A stretch of DNA of 64,000 nucleotides, from assembly GCF_007993735.1 (NCBI RefSeq), contig NZ_CP042453.1, forward strand, positions 2,790,001 to 2,854,000, in the 5' to 3' direction. The position numbers and the translations under genes were made by a program. Source of the DNA: Arenimonas daejeonensis (GTDB lineage: Bacteria > Pseudomonadota > Gammaproteobacteria > Xanthomonadales > Xanthomonadaceae). The stretch's first letter is position 1; the number at the start of each line of letters is the position of its first letter. The notes beneath the pieces are model-generated. The model was not told the origin of the DNA, did no database searches, and saw only the letters and a list, made by a program, of their open reading frames with translations. Shown piece after piece: positions 22,572 to 31,756 of the stretch.

Positions 22572-24076
22572 ATGTCCAGATCCCTGCTCGTCTTCGTCCA
22601 CGGCTGGTCCGTCACCAGCACCAGCACCTATGGCGAACTGCCCGCCCGCCTGAAAGCCGAAGCGGGTGGCGCGATCGACATCGCCCACGTGCACCTGGGC
22701 CAGTACGTCAGCTTCCGCGACGAAGTGACCGTGGCCGACATCGCCCGCGCCTTCGACACCGCCATCGCCAGGGTGCTGGCCGAGTCGGGCCGCAACCGCC
22801 GCTTCGCCTGCATCACCCACAGCACCGGCGGGCCGGTGGTGCGCGAGTGGCTGGACCGCTACCACGTGCAACGCAAGACGCTGGACGCGTGCCCGATGAG
22901 CCACCTGATCATGCTTGCGCCTGCGAATTTCGGGTCGGCATTGGCGCAGCTCGGAAAAAGCAGGCTGGGCGCGATCAAGGCGTGGTTCAACGGCGTTGAA
23001 CCGGGCCAGGGTGTGCTGGATTGGCTGGAACTGGCCAGCCCCGAATCGGTCGCGCTGGCACTGCGTTGGGTCCACGACTACCCGAAGCTCAAGCTCACCG
23101 AAGGCACCAACCCGGTGTTCCCCTTCGTGCTCAGCGGCGACGCCATCGACCGCAAGCTCTACGACCACATCAACAGCTACACCGGCGAGACCGGCGGCGA
23201 CGGCGTGGTGCGGCTGGCCGCGGCCAACCTGGACTGCAACCACCTATGGTGCTGGCGCAGGACGCGCTGGCGCCGGGCGAAACGCTGCCGACCGCACGCA
23301 AACGCCTGCGCGACCTGGTGAAGGTGTCGCACCACAAGTCGGCGCCCTGCGCCTTCAAGATCGTGCCGGGCGTGTCGCACAGCGGCACCGACATGGGAAT
23401 CATGGCCAGCGTGCGCAACGACGGCCGCCCGCACGCCACCGTGGACGCGGTGCTGCGCTGCCTGGGCGTGAAGGACGCCGCGGGCTACACCGCCCTGCGC
23501 CAGGCCTTCGCCGCCGAAAACAGCCAGCACCAACGCCTGGAAAACCGCATCGAGGTCGAAAAGATCCCGGTGCTGCCAGATCGTCGTTATTTCCACGACC
23601 CGCACGCGATGGTGATCTTCCGGCTGATGGACGACACCGGCGCCCGCGTGCCCGACATGAACCTGCTGATCACCGCCGGCCCCGCCGCCGATCCGAACCA
23701 GCTGCCGCAGGGGTTCCTGACCGACCGCCAGGGCAACCGGCGTGCGTCGGGCAACATCACCTTCTTCCTGAACCACGCGGTGCTGACCGGCTGCCCGGAA
23801 CTGAAAGACAAGGATGGAAAAGTACGTCGCCCCGAACTGATCCCGCGCCCGCCTTACGGCCTGCGGCTGCAGCCTCGAGATGTGGAGAGGTTCGTCGAAC
23901 ACTGGCCGGCTGAACTTGGCCGCGGCATCGCGGACCTGGTGGATGTGATCACGCCGAACCAGACGACGATCATCGACCTGCGCCTGACGCGGGTGGTGCG
24001 GGAAGGGGTGTTCCGGTTCACCCGCAGCCTCGCGCACAGGGACTTCAGGAAGGATCCGCCGGGAGCAGCGGTGTAG
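22572..24076 (+). CDS. alpha/beta-hydrolase lipase/esterase, frameshifted
   Basis: About 501 residues. FVHGW (residues 8-12) is the oxyanion-hole motif and CITHSTGGP holds the nucleophile Ser near residue 84 in a T-H-S-x-G elbow. The C-terminal half (MVIFRLMDDTGARVPDMNLLITAG and ITFFLNHAVLTG) looks like a beta-rich C2-like domain. The arrangement resembles large bacterial phospholipase-type proteins. There is no signal peptide. The frame breaks near 23247 (AACCACCTATGG), where one base is missing between NLDCNH and MVLAQDAL. A type VI-effector-like role is possible but unsupported by neighbours. Confidence 0.78.
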
Positions 24077-24094
24077 CGGCAGGCCACCGCCCGA

Positions 24095-25006
24095 TCAGAA
24101 ACGGTACACCGCCGAAAGCAGCAACGACTTGCGTGCCCCCAGGCCGCCCTCGACCAGCACGTAACCGCCATCGTCGCCCAGTTCCAGCAGCGCGCCGAGC
24201 AGGGTGTTCCAGGGACGGGTCGGCGACTGCTGGACGACGAACTGCAGGTCGGTGTCGGAGACACCGCCAGCGACCGTCTGCTGGATGGTCTGGTGCATCG
24301 CCCCGATCCAGACGGCGCCGGTCATCTTCGATCCCAGCGTACCGTGCAGGCCCAGGCGCGCGGAGAACACCGTGGCTTCCGGGTTGGTTTCGGCGATCAG
24401 CGCGTCGTTCTCGAACTCGAGGTCCGTACGGGTACGGTTCCAGTCGAGCACGACGATGGCCATGAGGTCCGGGTCCTCGCCGACCGGGGTTCCGCCCTGA
24501 AGGGTGACGCCGGCGCCGTAGGTGGGGCCTGAGAATTCCGCATCGAGCTGCAGCTGCCGCGGCACGATGAAACCCGGCAGGGAATCACCCGGGACCTCGA
24601 TGACGCCGCGGGTCGTTCCCCGGGTGTATCCGGCGAGGCCGTAGACATCCAGGAACGGCAGCACCAGCACGTCGAACTTCGCCGAGACGTTCTGCTGGGT
24701 CGTGTCGACGCGGTCGATCTGCAGGACATTGCTGACCGACACCGGCGGTGCGCCATTGCGTCCCAGCCGCAGGTCCTCGATGTTCACCGGCTGTTCGGCC
24801 GAATAGGCGGTGATGGCGATGCCGAAGGGTGCCGGAAGGACGAATCCCCGTGCTTCGGCCTCCGCGCCCCAGATCGGCAATCCCGACCAGTGCGGCCCGG
24901 CCACGTGGCCTTCCCCGGTGGCCTGCGCCTCCCCGGCATGCCCGTCAGGCGCGAACAGCGCGCCGGACACCAGCAGGAACGTGCGGACGCAGCGGCTCGT
25001 CACCAT
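24095..25006 (-). CDS. outer-membrane beta-barrel-like protein of unknown function
   Basis: 303 residues with a signal peptide (FLLVSGALFAPDGHA). The mature part alternates polar and hydrophobic residues in strands (AKFDVLVLPFLDVYGLAGYTRG, TYGAGVTLQGGT, MAIVVLDWNRTRTDLEF) and ends in SAVYRF, the C-terminal aromatic typical of outer-membrane barrels recognised by BamA. No named family is recognised. The ATG at 25006 has an upstream GGAG. It converges with the lipase gene. Confidence 0.7.
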   Translation of the reverse strand: MVTSRCVRTFLLVSGALFAPDGHAGEAQATGEGHVAGPHWSGLPIWGAEAEARGFVLPAPFGIAITAYSAEQPVNIEDLRLGRNGAPPVSVSNVLQIDRVDTTQQNVSAKFDVLVLPFLDVYGLAGYTRGTTRGVIEVPGDSLPGFIVPRQLQLDAEFSGPTYGAGVTLQGGTPVGEDPDLMAIVVLDWNRTRTDLEFENDALIAETNPEATVFSARLGLHGTLGSKMTGAVWIGAMHQTIQQTVAGGVSDTDLQFVVQQSPTRPWNTLLGALLELGDDGGYVLVEGGLGARKSLLLSAVYRF

Positions 25007-25145
25007 GTCGGGAACTCCAGAACGGTACGGTTGCCCGTGCGGCCTCATCCGGACTCTAGCACCGGAGTTCTTCCGGCCGCGGAACGGAATTTTCACCTAG
25101 GCTGACGCACCATCGCTGCTCACGTCCCGACCACGAGGTGCCGCC

Positions 25146-26060
25146 ATGACCAGCCGCCGCTCCTTCCTCTCCGCCGCCGCACTTGCCGCCACGGCCGCCG
25201 CGCTGCATCCCCTGCCCGCCTTCGCCGTGTCGCCGGTCGCGACCACGCTGGTGCGGCGTGCCATCCCTTCCTCCGGCGAGATGATCCCGGTGATCGGCAT
25301 GGGCACCTCCGGCAGTTTCGAAGTGGACGCCGCTGGCCGCGAGCCGCTGAAGGAAGTGCTGCGGCGTTTTGTCGCCGGCGGCGCCAGCGTCATCGACACC
25401 TCGCCCAACTACAGCAATGCCGAGGACGTGCTGGGCGACCTGATGGCCGAGCTGGGCGTGCGCGACAGGATCTTCCTGGCCACCAAGCTCGCCGCCGACA
25501 ACCGTGCCGCCGGCGAGGCGCAGTTCGCCGATTCGCTGCGGCGCCTGCGCACCGACAAGGTGGAACTGCTGGCGGTGCACAACCTGCGCGACTGGAAGAC
25601 GCAACTGGCCTACGCGCGCGAACTCAAGGCTGAAGGCAAGACGAAATACGTCGGCCTGACCCATTACGTGAACGAAAAGCACGAAGAGCTGGCCGGCATC
25701 ATGGCCGCCGAAAAACCCGACTTCATCCAGATCAACTATTCCGTCAGCACCACCAACGCCGCCAAGCGCCTGCTGCCGATGGCGAAAGACCTGGGCGTGG
25801 CAGTGATGATCAACCGGGCCTTCGACGACGGCCGGCTGTTTTCGCGCGTGGCGGGCAAGGCATTGCCGGGCTGGGCGGCCGAGGCGGGCGTGACGTCCTG
25901 GGCGCAGATGTTCCTGCGCTTCGTCACCAGCCATCCGGCGGTGACGGTGGTGATTCCGGCCACCGGCAAGCCCGACCGCCAGAGCGACAACCTGAAGGCC
26001 GGCGTCGGCCGTGACCTGAGCGACGCCGAGCGCGCCGAACTCGAGGCGATGTTCGCGTGA
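25146..26060 (+). CDS. Tat-exported aldo/keto reductase
   Basis: 304 residues. The N-terminus has a twin-arginine signal (SRRSFLSAAALAATAAA) ending near residue 28, so the enzyme should be exported folded. The barrel retains VIDTSPNYSNAEDVLG, containing the catalytic Tyr equivalent, FLATKLA with the Lys, and FIQINYSVSTTNAAKRLLP. It is a distant member of the family; NADPH binding is plausible but exported AKRs are unusual and may use another cofactor or partner. Its stop overlaps the GTG of the following transporter. Confidence 0.85.
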   Translation: MTSRRSFLSAAALAATAAALHPLPAFAVSPVATTLVRRAIPSSGEMIPVIGMGTSGSFEVDAAGREPLKEVLRRFVAGGASVIDTSPNYSNAEDVLGDLMAELGVRDRIFLATKLAADNRAAGEAQFADSLRRLRTDKVELLAVHNLRDWKTQLAYARELKAEGKTKYVGLTHYVNEKHEELAGIMAAEKPDFIQINYSVSTTNAAKRLLPMAKDLGVAVMINRAFDDGRLFSRVAGKALPGWAAEAGVTSWAQMFLRFVTSHPAVTVVIPATGKPDRQSDNLKAGVGRDLSDAERAELEAMFA

Positions 26061-27369
26061 CGTCTGCGCCGGGACCGGTGCTGCGCTTCCTGTCCCGGCT
26101 GTTCGGCGTCGAAGCCGACGAAGCGCCGGCGGTGATGGCCGGCGTGCTGATGTTCTTCCTGCTGTTCGCGGGTTATTTCATGCTGCGGCCGGTGCGCGAG
26201 ACCATGGGCATCGCTGGCGGCGTGGATAACCTGCAGTGGCTGTTCACCGGCACGTTCATTGCGACACTCGCGGCCATTCCGCTGTTCGGCTGGGTCGCGG
26301 GCGCGCGCGGCGCGGCGGCGCATCCTGCCCTGGACCTACGGCTTCTTCGCGCTGAACCTGCTGGGTTTCGCGGCGGGCATCGCGGCGCAGCCGGACAATC
26401 CCCTGGATCGCGCGCGGGTTCTACATCTGGCTGTCGGTGTTCAGCCTGCTCAGCGTGTCGGTGGCCTGGAGCGTACTGGCCGATCTGTTTTCGGTGCTGC
26501 AGGCCAAACGACTGTTCGGCCTGGTCGCCGCGGGCCTGAGTGCCGGTGGGCTGGTCGGTCCGTTGCTGGGCGTGCTGCTGGTCGGGCCGCTCGGCATCGC
26601 CGGGCTGATGGTGCTGGCGACGGTGTTCCTGCTGGGCTCTTCGCTGGCGGCGATGAGCCTGCAGCGCTGGCGCGATCGGAACCCGTTGGCCGCGGACGAA
26701 CCCAGGGCGCGCCAGCAGCCGCTGGGCGGCAATCCGTTCAAGGGCATCACCACGGTGCTGGCCTCGCCCTACCTGCTGGGCATCGCCGCCTTCGTGGTGC
26801 TGCTGGCCAGCGTCACCACCTTCCTGTACTTCGAGCAGGCGCGCCTGGTCGAACTGAACTTTCCCGACCGCACCGACCAGACGCGGGTGTTCGGCACGCT
26901 CGACTTCATCGTGCAAAGCCTGGCCTTTTTCACCCAGATGTTCCTGACCGGTCGCATCGTGCAGCGGCTGGGCCTCGTGGTGCTGCTGACGGCGGTGCCG
27001 GTGGTGATGGCGCTGGGTTTCCTGTGGCTGGCGTTTGCGCCCACCTTCGCCGTGTTCGCGGTGGTGATGGTGACGCGACGCGCCGGTGAATACGCGCTGG
27101 CGCGCCCGGGCCGCGAGATGCTGTTCACCGTGGTTCCGCCTGAAGCCAAGTACAAGGCCAAGAACGTCATCGACACCGCGGTCTATCGCGGCGCCGACGC
27201 GGTCAGCGGCTGGGTGAAGACCGGCATTGATGCGATCGCGGGCAATCCGTCCGTGGTGGCGCTGGCCGGTGCGGCAATGGCCTTGGTCTGGGCGTACACG
27301 GGCTGGTCGCTGGCGCGGCAGCAGAAGATCCTGGCGGCCGGCAGCGGAACGCCGGCATCACGAGGCTAG
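26057..27369 (+). CDS. ATP/ADP-carrier-like MFS transporter, two frameshifts
   Basis: About 436 residues and twelve hydrophobic helices after correction. FFLLFAGYFMLRPVRETMG near residue 35 and the late block AKYKAKNVIDTAVYRGADAVSGW match the bacterial branch related to NTP/NDP exchange carriers (TlcA-like). The substrate of these free-living homologues is unknown. Two extra bases break the frame: one G in GGG at 26299-26301 and one C in the C4 run at 26400-26403, beside CCTGG. The GTG start overlaps the aldo/keto reductase stop (GTGA). Confidence 0.83.
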
Positions 27370-27404
27370 AGGCTCTTGCCGTCGAAGTACTGGCGCGGCA
27401 CCGA

Positions 27405-28424
27405 TCAGGCTCGCGCGCGCTTGGGGAAACCGACCATGCGCTTGAGGTCTTCGTCCCACAGCTTCAGGCGCGCGGATTTCAGGCTGGTCCAGAAGGTCAG
27501 GCGCGGCGCCGCCTGCAGCATCGGGTGCGATTCGAACGCCGCGCGCAGGTTGTAGTTCGGGATGCGGCTGGCCAGGTGGTGGATGTGGTGGTAGCCGATG
27601 TTGCCGGTGAACCAGTGGATCACCCGCGGCAGGTCGTAGAACGAGCTGCCGGCGATCGCGGCTTCGTGCGAGTCCCACTCCTTGCCCTTGGTCCAGTACG
27701 CGTCCTCGAAGGTGTGCTGCACGTAGAACAGCCACACGCCCAGCGCGCCGGCGATCAGCACGATCGGCAGGTGCACCATCAGCACGGTCTGCCAGCCAAT
27801 GGCCCAGGCCATCAGGCCGCCCACGACCAGCAGCATCAGGTTGTTCAGCAGCACGCTGGCCCATTCCTTCTTCCACGAGAACGGCAGGTCGAAGGGGAAG
27901 CGGTGCTTGATCACGAACTGGTAGGCCGGACCGATGCCCAGCAGCACCGGGGTGCTGCGGTAGAAGCGGTAGCAGAAGCGCTTGAACCAGTGCATGGCCT
28001 GGTACTCGGCCACGGTCAGGGTCTCGATGTCGCCCATCTCGCGGCGGTCGAGGTTGCCCGAGGTGCCGTGGTGCACGGCGTGGGTTTTCTTCCAGTAGCC
28101 GTAGGGAAACAGGGTGATCAGGCCCAGGCAGCGGCCGACGGTGTCGTTGATCTTGCCGCTGGCGAAGAAGGAGCCGTGGCCGCAGTCGTGCTGGATGATG
28201 AAGGTGCGCACGTACAGGCCGGCTGCCGGGATCGCCAGCAGCAGGGTGAAGACGTAGTTCCAGTCGGCGTGGATGCTCCAGGCCATGAGAGCCCAGATCG
28301 CCGCGAACGGCGGCAGCGTGTTCAGCAGTTGCCAGACGGCCTTGCCCAGGTGGGGCTTGGCGAAACGCGCGCACAGCTGGCGCAGGTTGACCGGGGTGGA
28401 AGGTGTTTCGGCGGCTTCGCTCAA
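27405..28424 (-). CDS. membrane fatty acid desaturase
   Basis: 339 residues. All three His boxes that bind the di-iron centre are present: HDCGH at 79-83, HAVHH at 115-119 and HHIHH at 279-283, spaced by paired membrane helices. This is the omega-6/omega-3 (Delta12-type) acyl-lipid desaturase class, which introduces double bonds into membrane fatty acids using ferredoxin or rubredoxin electrons. The spacing of the boxes fits the class. No electron donor gene is adjacent. The upstream 400-bp region may carry a small RNA in the opposite direction. Confidence 0.92.
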   Translation of the reverse strand: MSEAAETPSTPVNLRQLCARFAKPHLGKAVWQLLNTLPPFAAIWALMAWSIHADWNYVFTLLLAIPAAGLYVRTFIIQHDCGHGSFFASGKINDTVGRCLGLITLFPYGYWKKTHAVHHGTSGNLDRREMGDIETLTVAEYQAMHWFKRFCYRFYRSTPVLLGIGPAYQFVIKHRFPFDLPFSWKKEWASVLLNNLMLLVVGGLMAWAIGWQTVLMVHLPIVLIAGALGVWLFYVQHTFEDAYWTKGKEWDSHEAAIAGSSFYDLPRVIHWFTGNIGYHHIHHLASRIPNYNLRAAFESHPMLQAAPRLTFWTSLKSARLKLWDEDLKRMVGFPKRARA

Positions 28425-28833
28425 GGCAGGGCTCCGTATGGACGGCGCATTGTCCGGCTCCGGAGGGGATTCGGCAAATTCAAGCGCTTGCTCGACACCC
28501 CGGCCCCGGGCGGCTGATGGTAGTGATTAAGGACAAGGGAAGAATAACTAGGCAAAGCTTGTCCGGCATCGCTACAGCATCCGGCTGAAAAGGCCAACCG
28601 ACAGGCTTTCCCGCCAGCCAGACAGTGATAGTGAGCAGTTCAGCAGACCCGGACAGGCCAGAACCGCCAGCAGGCGCTTGCGCAGGGCCGACGGTAAATG
28701 GTCCAGTCGCGCCACGCCGCCGATCCACCTCGTCGGAACGGCGTCACGTTTTCAGGTCAACCGCCCCCTGGCGTTGACGACCTTCGGCAGGGCGATCGAC
28801 TGTTTTCGGGACAGGCGGCCCTGCCATTTTTTT
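28425..28833 (+). ncRNA. possible small RNA in a 418-bp gene-free gap
   Basis: Between the desaturase start and the end of the EamA gene there is no credible protein. On the plus strand a structured stretch ends in a good intrinsic terminator (28786-28833). Just before it is a second hairpin, GTCAACCGCC-CCCT-GGCGTTGAC (28756-28778, one bulge). Local composition is lower in GC than the flanks. No protein-coding gene on the plus strand would use this terminator. The 5' end is undefined and no known RNA family is recognised. Confidence 0.35.
28786..28833 (+). terminator. intrinsic terminator without an upstream gene
   Basis: Stem GGCAGGGC (28786-28793) / GCCCTGCC (28818-28825), with an inner CTGT/ACAG pairing in the 24-nt loop, followed by A and seven T (28827-28833). 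It is oriented rightward, against both neighbouring genes. Confidence 0.7.
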
Positions 28834-28842
28834 GCCTGGACC

Positions 28843-29751
28843 TCAGCCGCCCTGCTTCGCCGGCCGCTGGCTGATGGCGACGCTGCCCAGGATCAGGGCG
28901 CAGGCGATGGCCATCGGCCAGGTCAGCGGTTCGCCCAGCAGGCTCCAGGCCCAGGCCACGGCGGCCAGCGGCACCAGGTAGGTGACGGTGACGGCGCGCG
29001 CGGCGCCGATGCGCTGGATCAGGCGGTAATAGATGGCATAGGCCAGGCCGGTGCAGATGACGCCCAACGCGATCGCCGAGCCCCAGGCCGGCGCCGACAC
29101 CGACTGTTCGGGCCAGTGCGCGATCGAGAACGGCAGCAACAGCAGCGCGGCGCTGCCCAGGGTCGCGGCCGCGACCGCCGAGGGCGGCAGGCCGTTGAGC
29201 AGGCGCGGCACCAGGTTGGCACCCACGCCGTACATCAGCGCCGCCGCCACGCCGGCCGCGGTGGCCCAGCCCACGCTGGCGCCTTCGGTCTTGTCGCTGG
29301 CCAGCACGATCACCCCGATGAAGCCGACCACCAGGGCCAGCACCTTGCGCGCGCCGATGCGTTCGCGGAAGAACAGGAAGGCCACCAGGGCGGTGAACAG
29401 CACCGCCATCGCATTGGTGATGGCGCCCACGCCGGCCGGCGCCCGCTGCGCGCCCCAGGCGAACAGCGCGAACGGGATGGCGGAGTTGATGGCGCCCAGC
29501 AGGGCCAACCGCGGCCACAGCCGCGCCGGGAAGTCGGCGCGCGCCAGCCACAGGAAGGGCAGCAGCACGGCCGCGCCCAGCAGCAGGCGCAGTTCGGCCA
29601 GCGCGCTGGCGCCGAACTCCGGCGCCGCGACGCGCTGGAACAGGAAGGACGCACCCCAGATCGCCGCCAGCAGGCCCAGCTCGACGGGGGTACGCCAGGC
29701 GGCAACATTGGCCGGCTGCACCGGCAGGACCGCGGGGGACGGATTCTTCAT
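28843..29751 (-). CDS. EamA/DMT-family transporter
   Basis: 302 residues from the ATG at 29751; a longer frame to 29835 is possible but unsupported. Two five-helix EamA repeats are evident (LGLLAAIWGASFLFQRVAAPEF at the start; GLAYAIYYRLIQRIGAARAVTVTYLVPLAAVAWAWSLLGEPL near the end). It is probably an amino-acid or metabolite exporter of the RhaT/YdcZ-type class. It is divergent from a LysR regulator 105 bp away, an arrangement in which the regulator usually controls the exporter. Confidence 0.88.
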   Translation of the reverse strand: MKNPSPAVLPVQPANVAAWRTPVELGLLAAIWGASFLFQRVAAPEFGASALAELRLLLGAAVLLPFLWLARADFPARLWPRLALLGAINSAIPFALFAWGAQRAPAGVGAITNAMAVLFTALVAFLFFRERIGARKVLALVVGFIGVIVLASDKTEGASVGWATAAGVAAALMYGVGANLVPRLLNGLPPSAVAAATLGSAALLLLPFSIAHWPEQSVSAPAWGSAIALGVICTGLAYAIYYRLIQRIGAARAVTVTYLVPLAAVAWAWSLLGEPLTWPMAIACALILGSVAISQRPAKQGG

Positions 29752-29856
29752 GGCGAGGCAAGCCCGGTTCGTGTCTGGCGGCCATTCTGCTTGAGCCGTT
29801 GGCGCGCACAAGCGCATACTTTCGGCGTCAGCCACAAATCAGACTTGAGGCTTGCC

Positions 29857-30750
29857 ATGACTCTTCGTTCGGACTGGCTGCCGGCCCTGGCCGCCTTCGA
29901 ATCGGCCGCCCGGCACCAGAACTTCGCCCACGCCGCCGAAGAGCTGCACCTGACCGCCAGCGCGGTCAGCCACCACGTGCGCAAGCTCGAGTCGCGCCTG
30001 GGCGTGAGCCTGTTCCAGCGCCAGGCCCGCGGCGTTTCACTGACCGCGGAAGGGCGGAAACTGGCGGACGCCGCCAGCAACGCCCTGGCCGATCTCGATG
30101 GCACGCTGCGCGGCCTGCGCGCCACGCCGCAGGAAACACCACGCGTGCGCATCACCACCCTGCACTCGCTGTGTTTCAGCTGGCTGCTGCCGCGCCTGCC
30201 GCGCTTCGCCGCGTCGCACCCGGAGATCCGCCTGGGTTTCGAAACCGACGCCGGTCTGGTGCGCTTCGATGACGCCGGCCCCGACCTCGGCATCCGCCAC
30301 GGCCCGGGCCACTGGCCGGGCCTGAGCGCGCATGCGCTGATGGACGAAACCCTGTACCCCGTCGCTTCGCCGGACCTGCCCGGAGTGAAGGATGTGCGCG
30401 ATGCCGCCGGCATCACCCGGCTGCCGCTGATCTCCGACCTGGCGCGCCAGGGCTGGCCGGACTGGTTCCGCGCCGCGGGCGTGCACGGCGGACCGTTCGA
30501 GGAGTGTTACCGCTTCACCGACAGCACCGGCAGCCTGCAGGCCGCCGTTCAGGGCCTTGGGGCCGTGCTTGCGCGCGACCGACTGCTCGCGCCCTTCCTG
30601 GCCGATGGCCGCCTGATGCGCTTGCCGGGTCCGGCGCTGACCGCCCGCTGGGGCTATTACGTCGTGTACCCGGCGCACCGGCGGCTGCGGCCGGCGGCGC
30701 AGGCCTTCGTGGACTGGCTGCTGGCCGACGTCGCCGGCCACGGCGCCTGA
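29857..30750 (+). CDS. LysR-family transcriptional regulator (GcvA-like)
   Basis: 297 residues. The N-terminal helix-turn-helix reads LAAFESAARHQNFAHAAEELHLTASAVSHHVRKLE, and VSLFQRQARGVSLTAEGRKL forms the wing; this is the GcvA-like subfamily. The effector domain starts with VRITTLHSLCFSWLLPRLPRF and includes PDLGIRHGPGHWPGL. It probably regulates the divergent EamA exporter through the 105-bp shared region. The effector molecule cannot be deduced. Confidence 0.9.
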   Translation: MTLRSDWLPALAAFESAARHQNFAHAAEELHLTASAVSHHVRKLESRLGVSLFQRQARGVSLTAEGRKLADAASNALADLDGTLRGLRATPQETPRVRITTLHSLCFSWLLPRLPRFAASHPEIRLGFETDAGLVRFDDAGPDLGIRHGPGHWPGLSAHALMDETLYPVASPDLPGVKDVRDAAGITRLPLISDLARQGWPDWFRAAGVHGGPFEECYRFTDSTGSLQAAVQGLGAVLARDRLLAPFLADGRLMRLPGPALTARWGYYVVYPAHRRLRPAAQAFVDWLLADVAGHGA

Positions 30751-30791
30751 CGCGTTACCCTGTGCGCCCACCGCAGATCCCGGACCTCCGC

Positions 30792-31010
30792 ATGCCCCGC
30801 CTGGAATTCGAACTCGATCGCGAGTTCGTAGAACTCAACCAGCTGCTGAAGCTGACCGGTGTCTGCGACAGCGGCGGCATGGGCAAGGCCATCGTCGCCA
30901 GCGGCGAGGTGACGGTGGACGGCGCGGTCGAGCTGCGCAAGACCTGCAAGATCCGCGCGGGCCAGGTGGTGCGCCTGGACGATATCGAGATCCACGTGCG
31001 CGCGGCCTGA
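30792..31010 (+). CDS. YbcJ-family S4-domain RNA-binding protein
   Basis: 72 residues. FVELNQLLKLTGVCDSGGMGKAIVASGEVTVDGAVELRKTCKIRAGQVV is a complete S4 fold of the YbcJ type, with the conserved SGG turn. YbcJ proteins bind RNA and may act in ribosome or RNA metabolism. It lies 41 bp after the LysR gene on the same strand. Length matches the family. Confidence 0.9.
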   Translation: MPRLEFELDREFVELNQLLKLTGVCDSGGMGKAIVASGEVTVDGAVELRKTCKIRAGQVVRLDDIEIHVRAA

Positions 31011-31030
31011 ACCACGCGCGCGCCGCCGGC

Positions 31031-31288
31031 TCAGCCGGTCTTGTTCTTCTTCACCGCGCCGTAGATGAACAGCAGCACGATCGCGAACACCACCGAGGCG
31101 ATGAAACCCGCCGGTTCGCCCTCTGTGTACCAGCCCATGGCCTGGCCGACGTATTTGGCCACCAGCGCACCACCGACGCCCAGCACCATCGTCCACAGCA
31201 GGCTCAGCTTGTCGTTGCCGGGTTTGATCGCGCGCGCGACCAGGCCAACGACGAAACCGATCAGGATGGTCCAGAGAATGCTCAACAT
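31031..31288 (-). CDS. GlsB/YeaQ/YmgE-family stress membrane protein
   Basis: 85 residues, three membrane segments and the Gly-rich family pattern (ILIGFVVGLVARAIKPGNDKL, TMVLGVGGALVAKYVGQAMGWYTEGE, GFIASVVFAIVLLFIYG). These transglycosylase-associated small proteins are often stress-induced; function is not defined. It converges with the S4-domain gene. Confidence 0.88.
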   Translation of the reverse strand: MLSILWTILIGFVVGLVARAIKPGNDKLSLLWTMVLGVGGALVAKYVGQAMGWYTEGEPAGFIASVVFAIVLLFIYGAVKKNKTG

Positions 31289-31365
31289 GGTGCATGTCCT
31301 CCCCAGGGGCGGCGGGTGCCGCGCGGGGAGTTTAGCACCGGCCGGAAATCCGGCCCGCGTGCCGC

Positions 31366-31737
31366 TTACGCACCCATGTAGTGGATGTTGAGCTTGTTGC
31401 CGTCGAGATCGCGGAAATAGCCGGCGTAGAAACCCGGAACACGTTCGCCGGGTGCGCCTTCGTCGCTGCCGCCGAGTTCCAGCGCCAGTGCGTGCAGGCG
31501 TGCGACCGCCGCGCGATCGGCGGCGAGCAGGCCAGTCATCAGGCCGTTGCCGCGATGGGCGGGTTCGCCGTCGTAGGGCAGCGCGATGGCGAACCAGGGT
31601 TTGCCACGACCTGTGGACCAGGCGATGAAGCGCGGGCTGTCGATGAAACGTTTCGCACCGACCTCGCCCAGCAGGCGGTCGTAGAACGCGGCGGCACGCG
31701 CGATGTCGCAGGTGCCGAGGGTGACGTAACCGATCAT
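31366..31737 (-). CDS. VOC-family (glyoxalase/dioxygenase fold) protein
   Basis: 123 residues with one vicinal-oxygen-chelate module pair: IGYVTLGTCDIARAAAFYDRLLGEVGAKR at the start and GFYAGYFRDLDGNKLNIHYMG at the end, the usual beta-alpha-beta-beta-beta pattern. Single-domain members dimerise and may bind a metal. No substrate can be assigned. It sits 19 bp upstream of hutU on the same strand but is common next to unrelated genes, so a link to histidine catabolism is not claimed. Confidence 0.82.
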   Translation of the reverse strand: MIGYVTLGTCDIARAAAFYDRLLGEVGAKRFIDSPRFIAWSTGRGKPWFAIALPYDGEPAHRGNGLMTGLLAADRAAVARLHALALELGGSDEGAPGERVPGFYAGYFRDLDGNKLNIHYMGA

Positions 31738-31756
31738 GGCGTTTCCCTTGTGGTGG

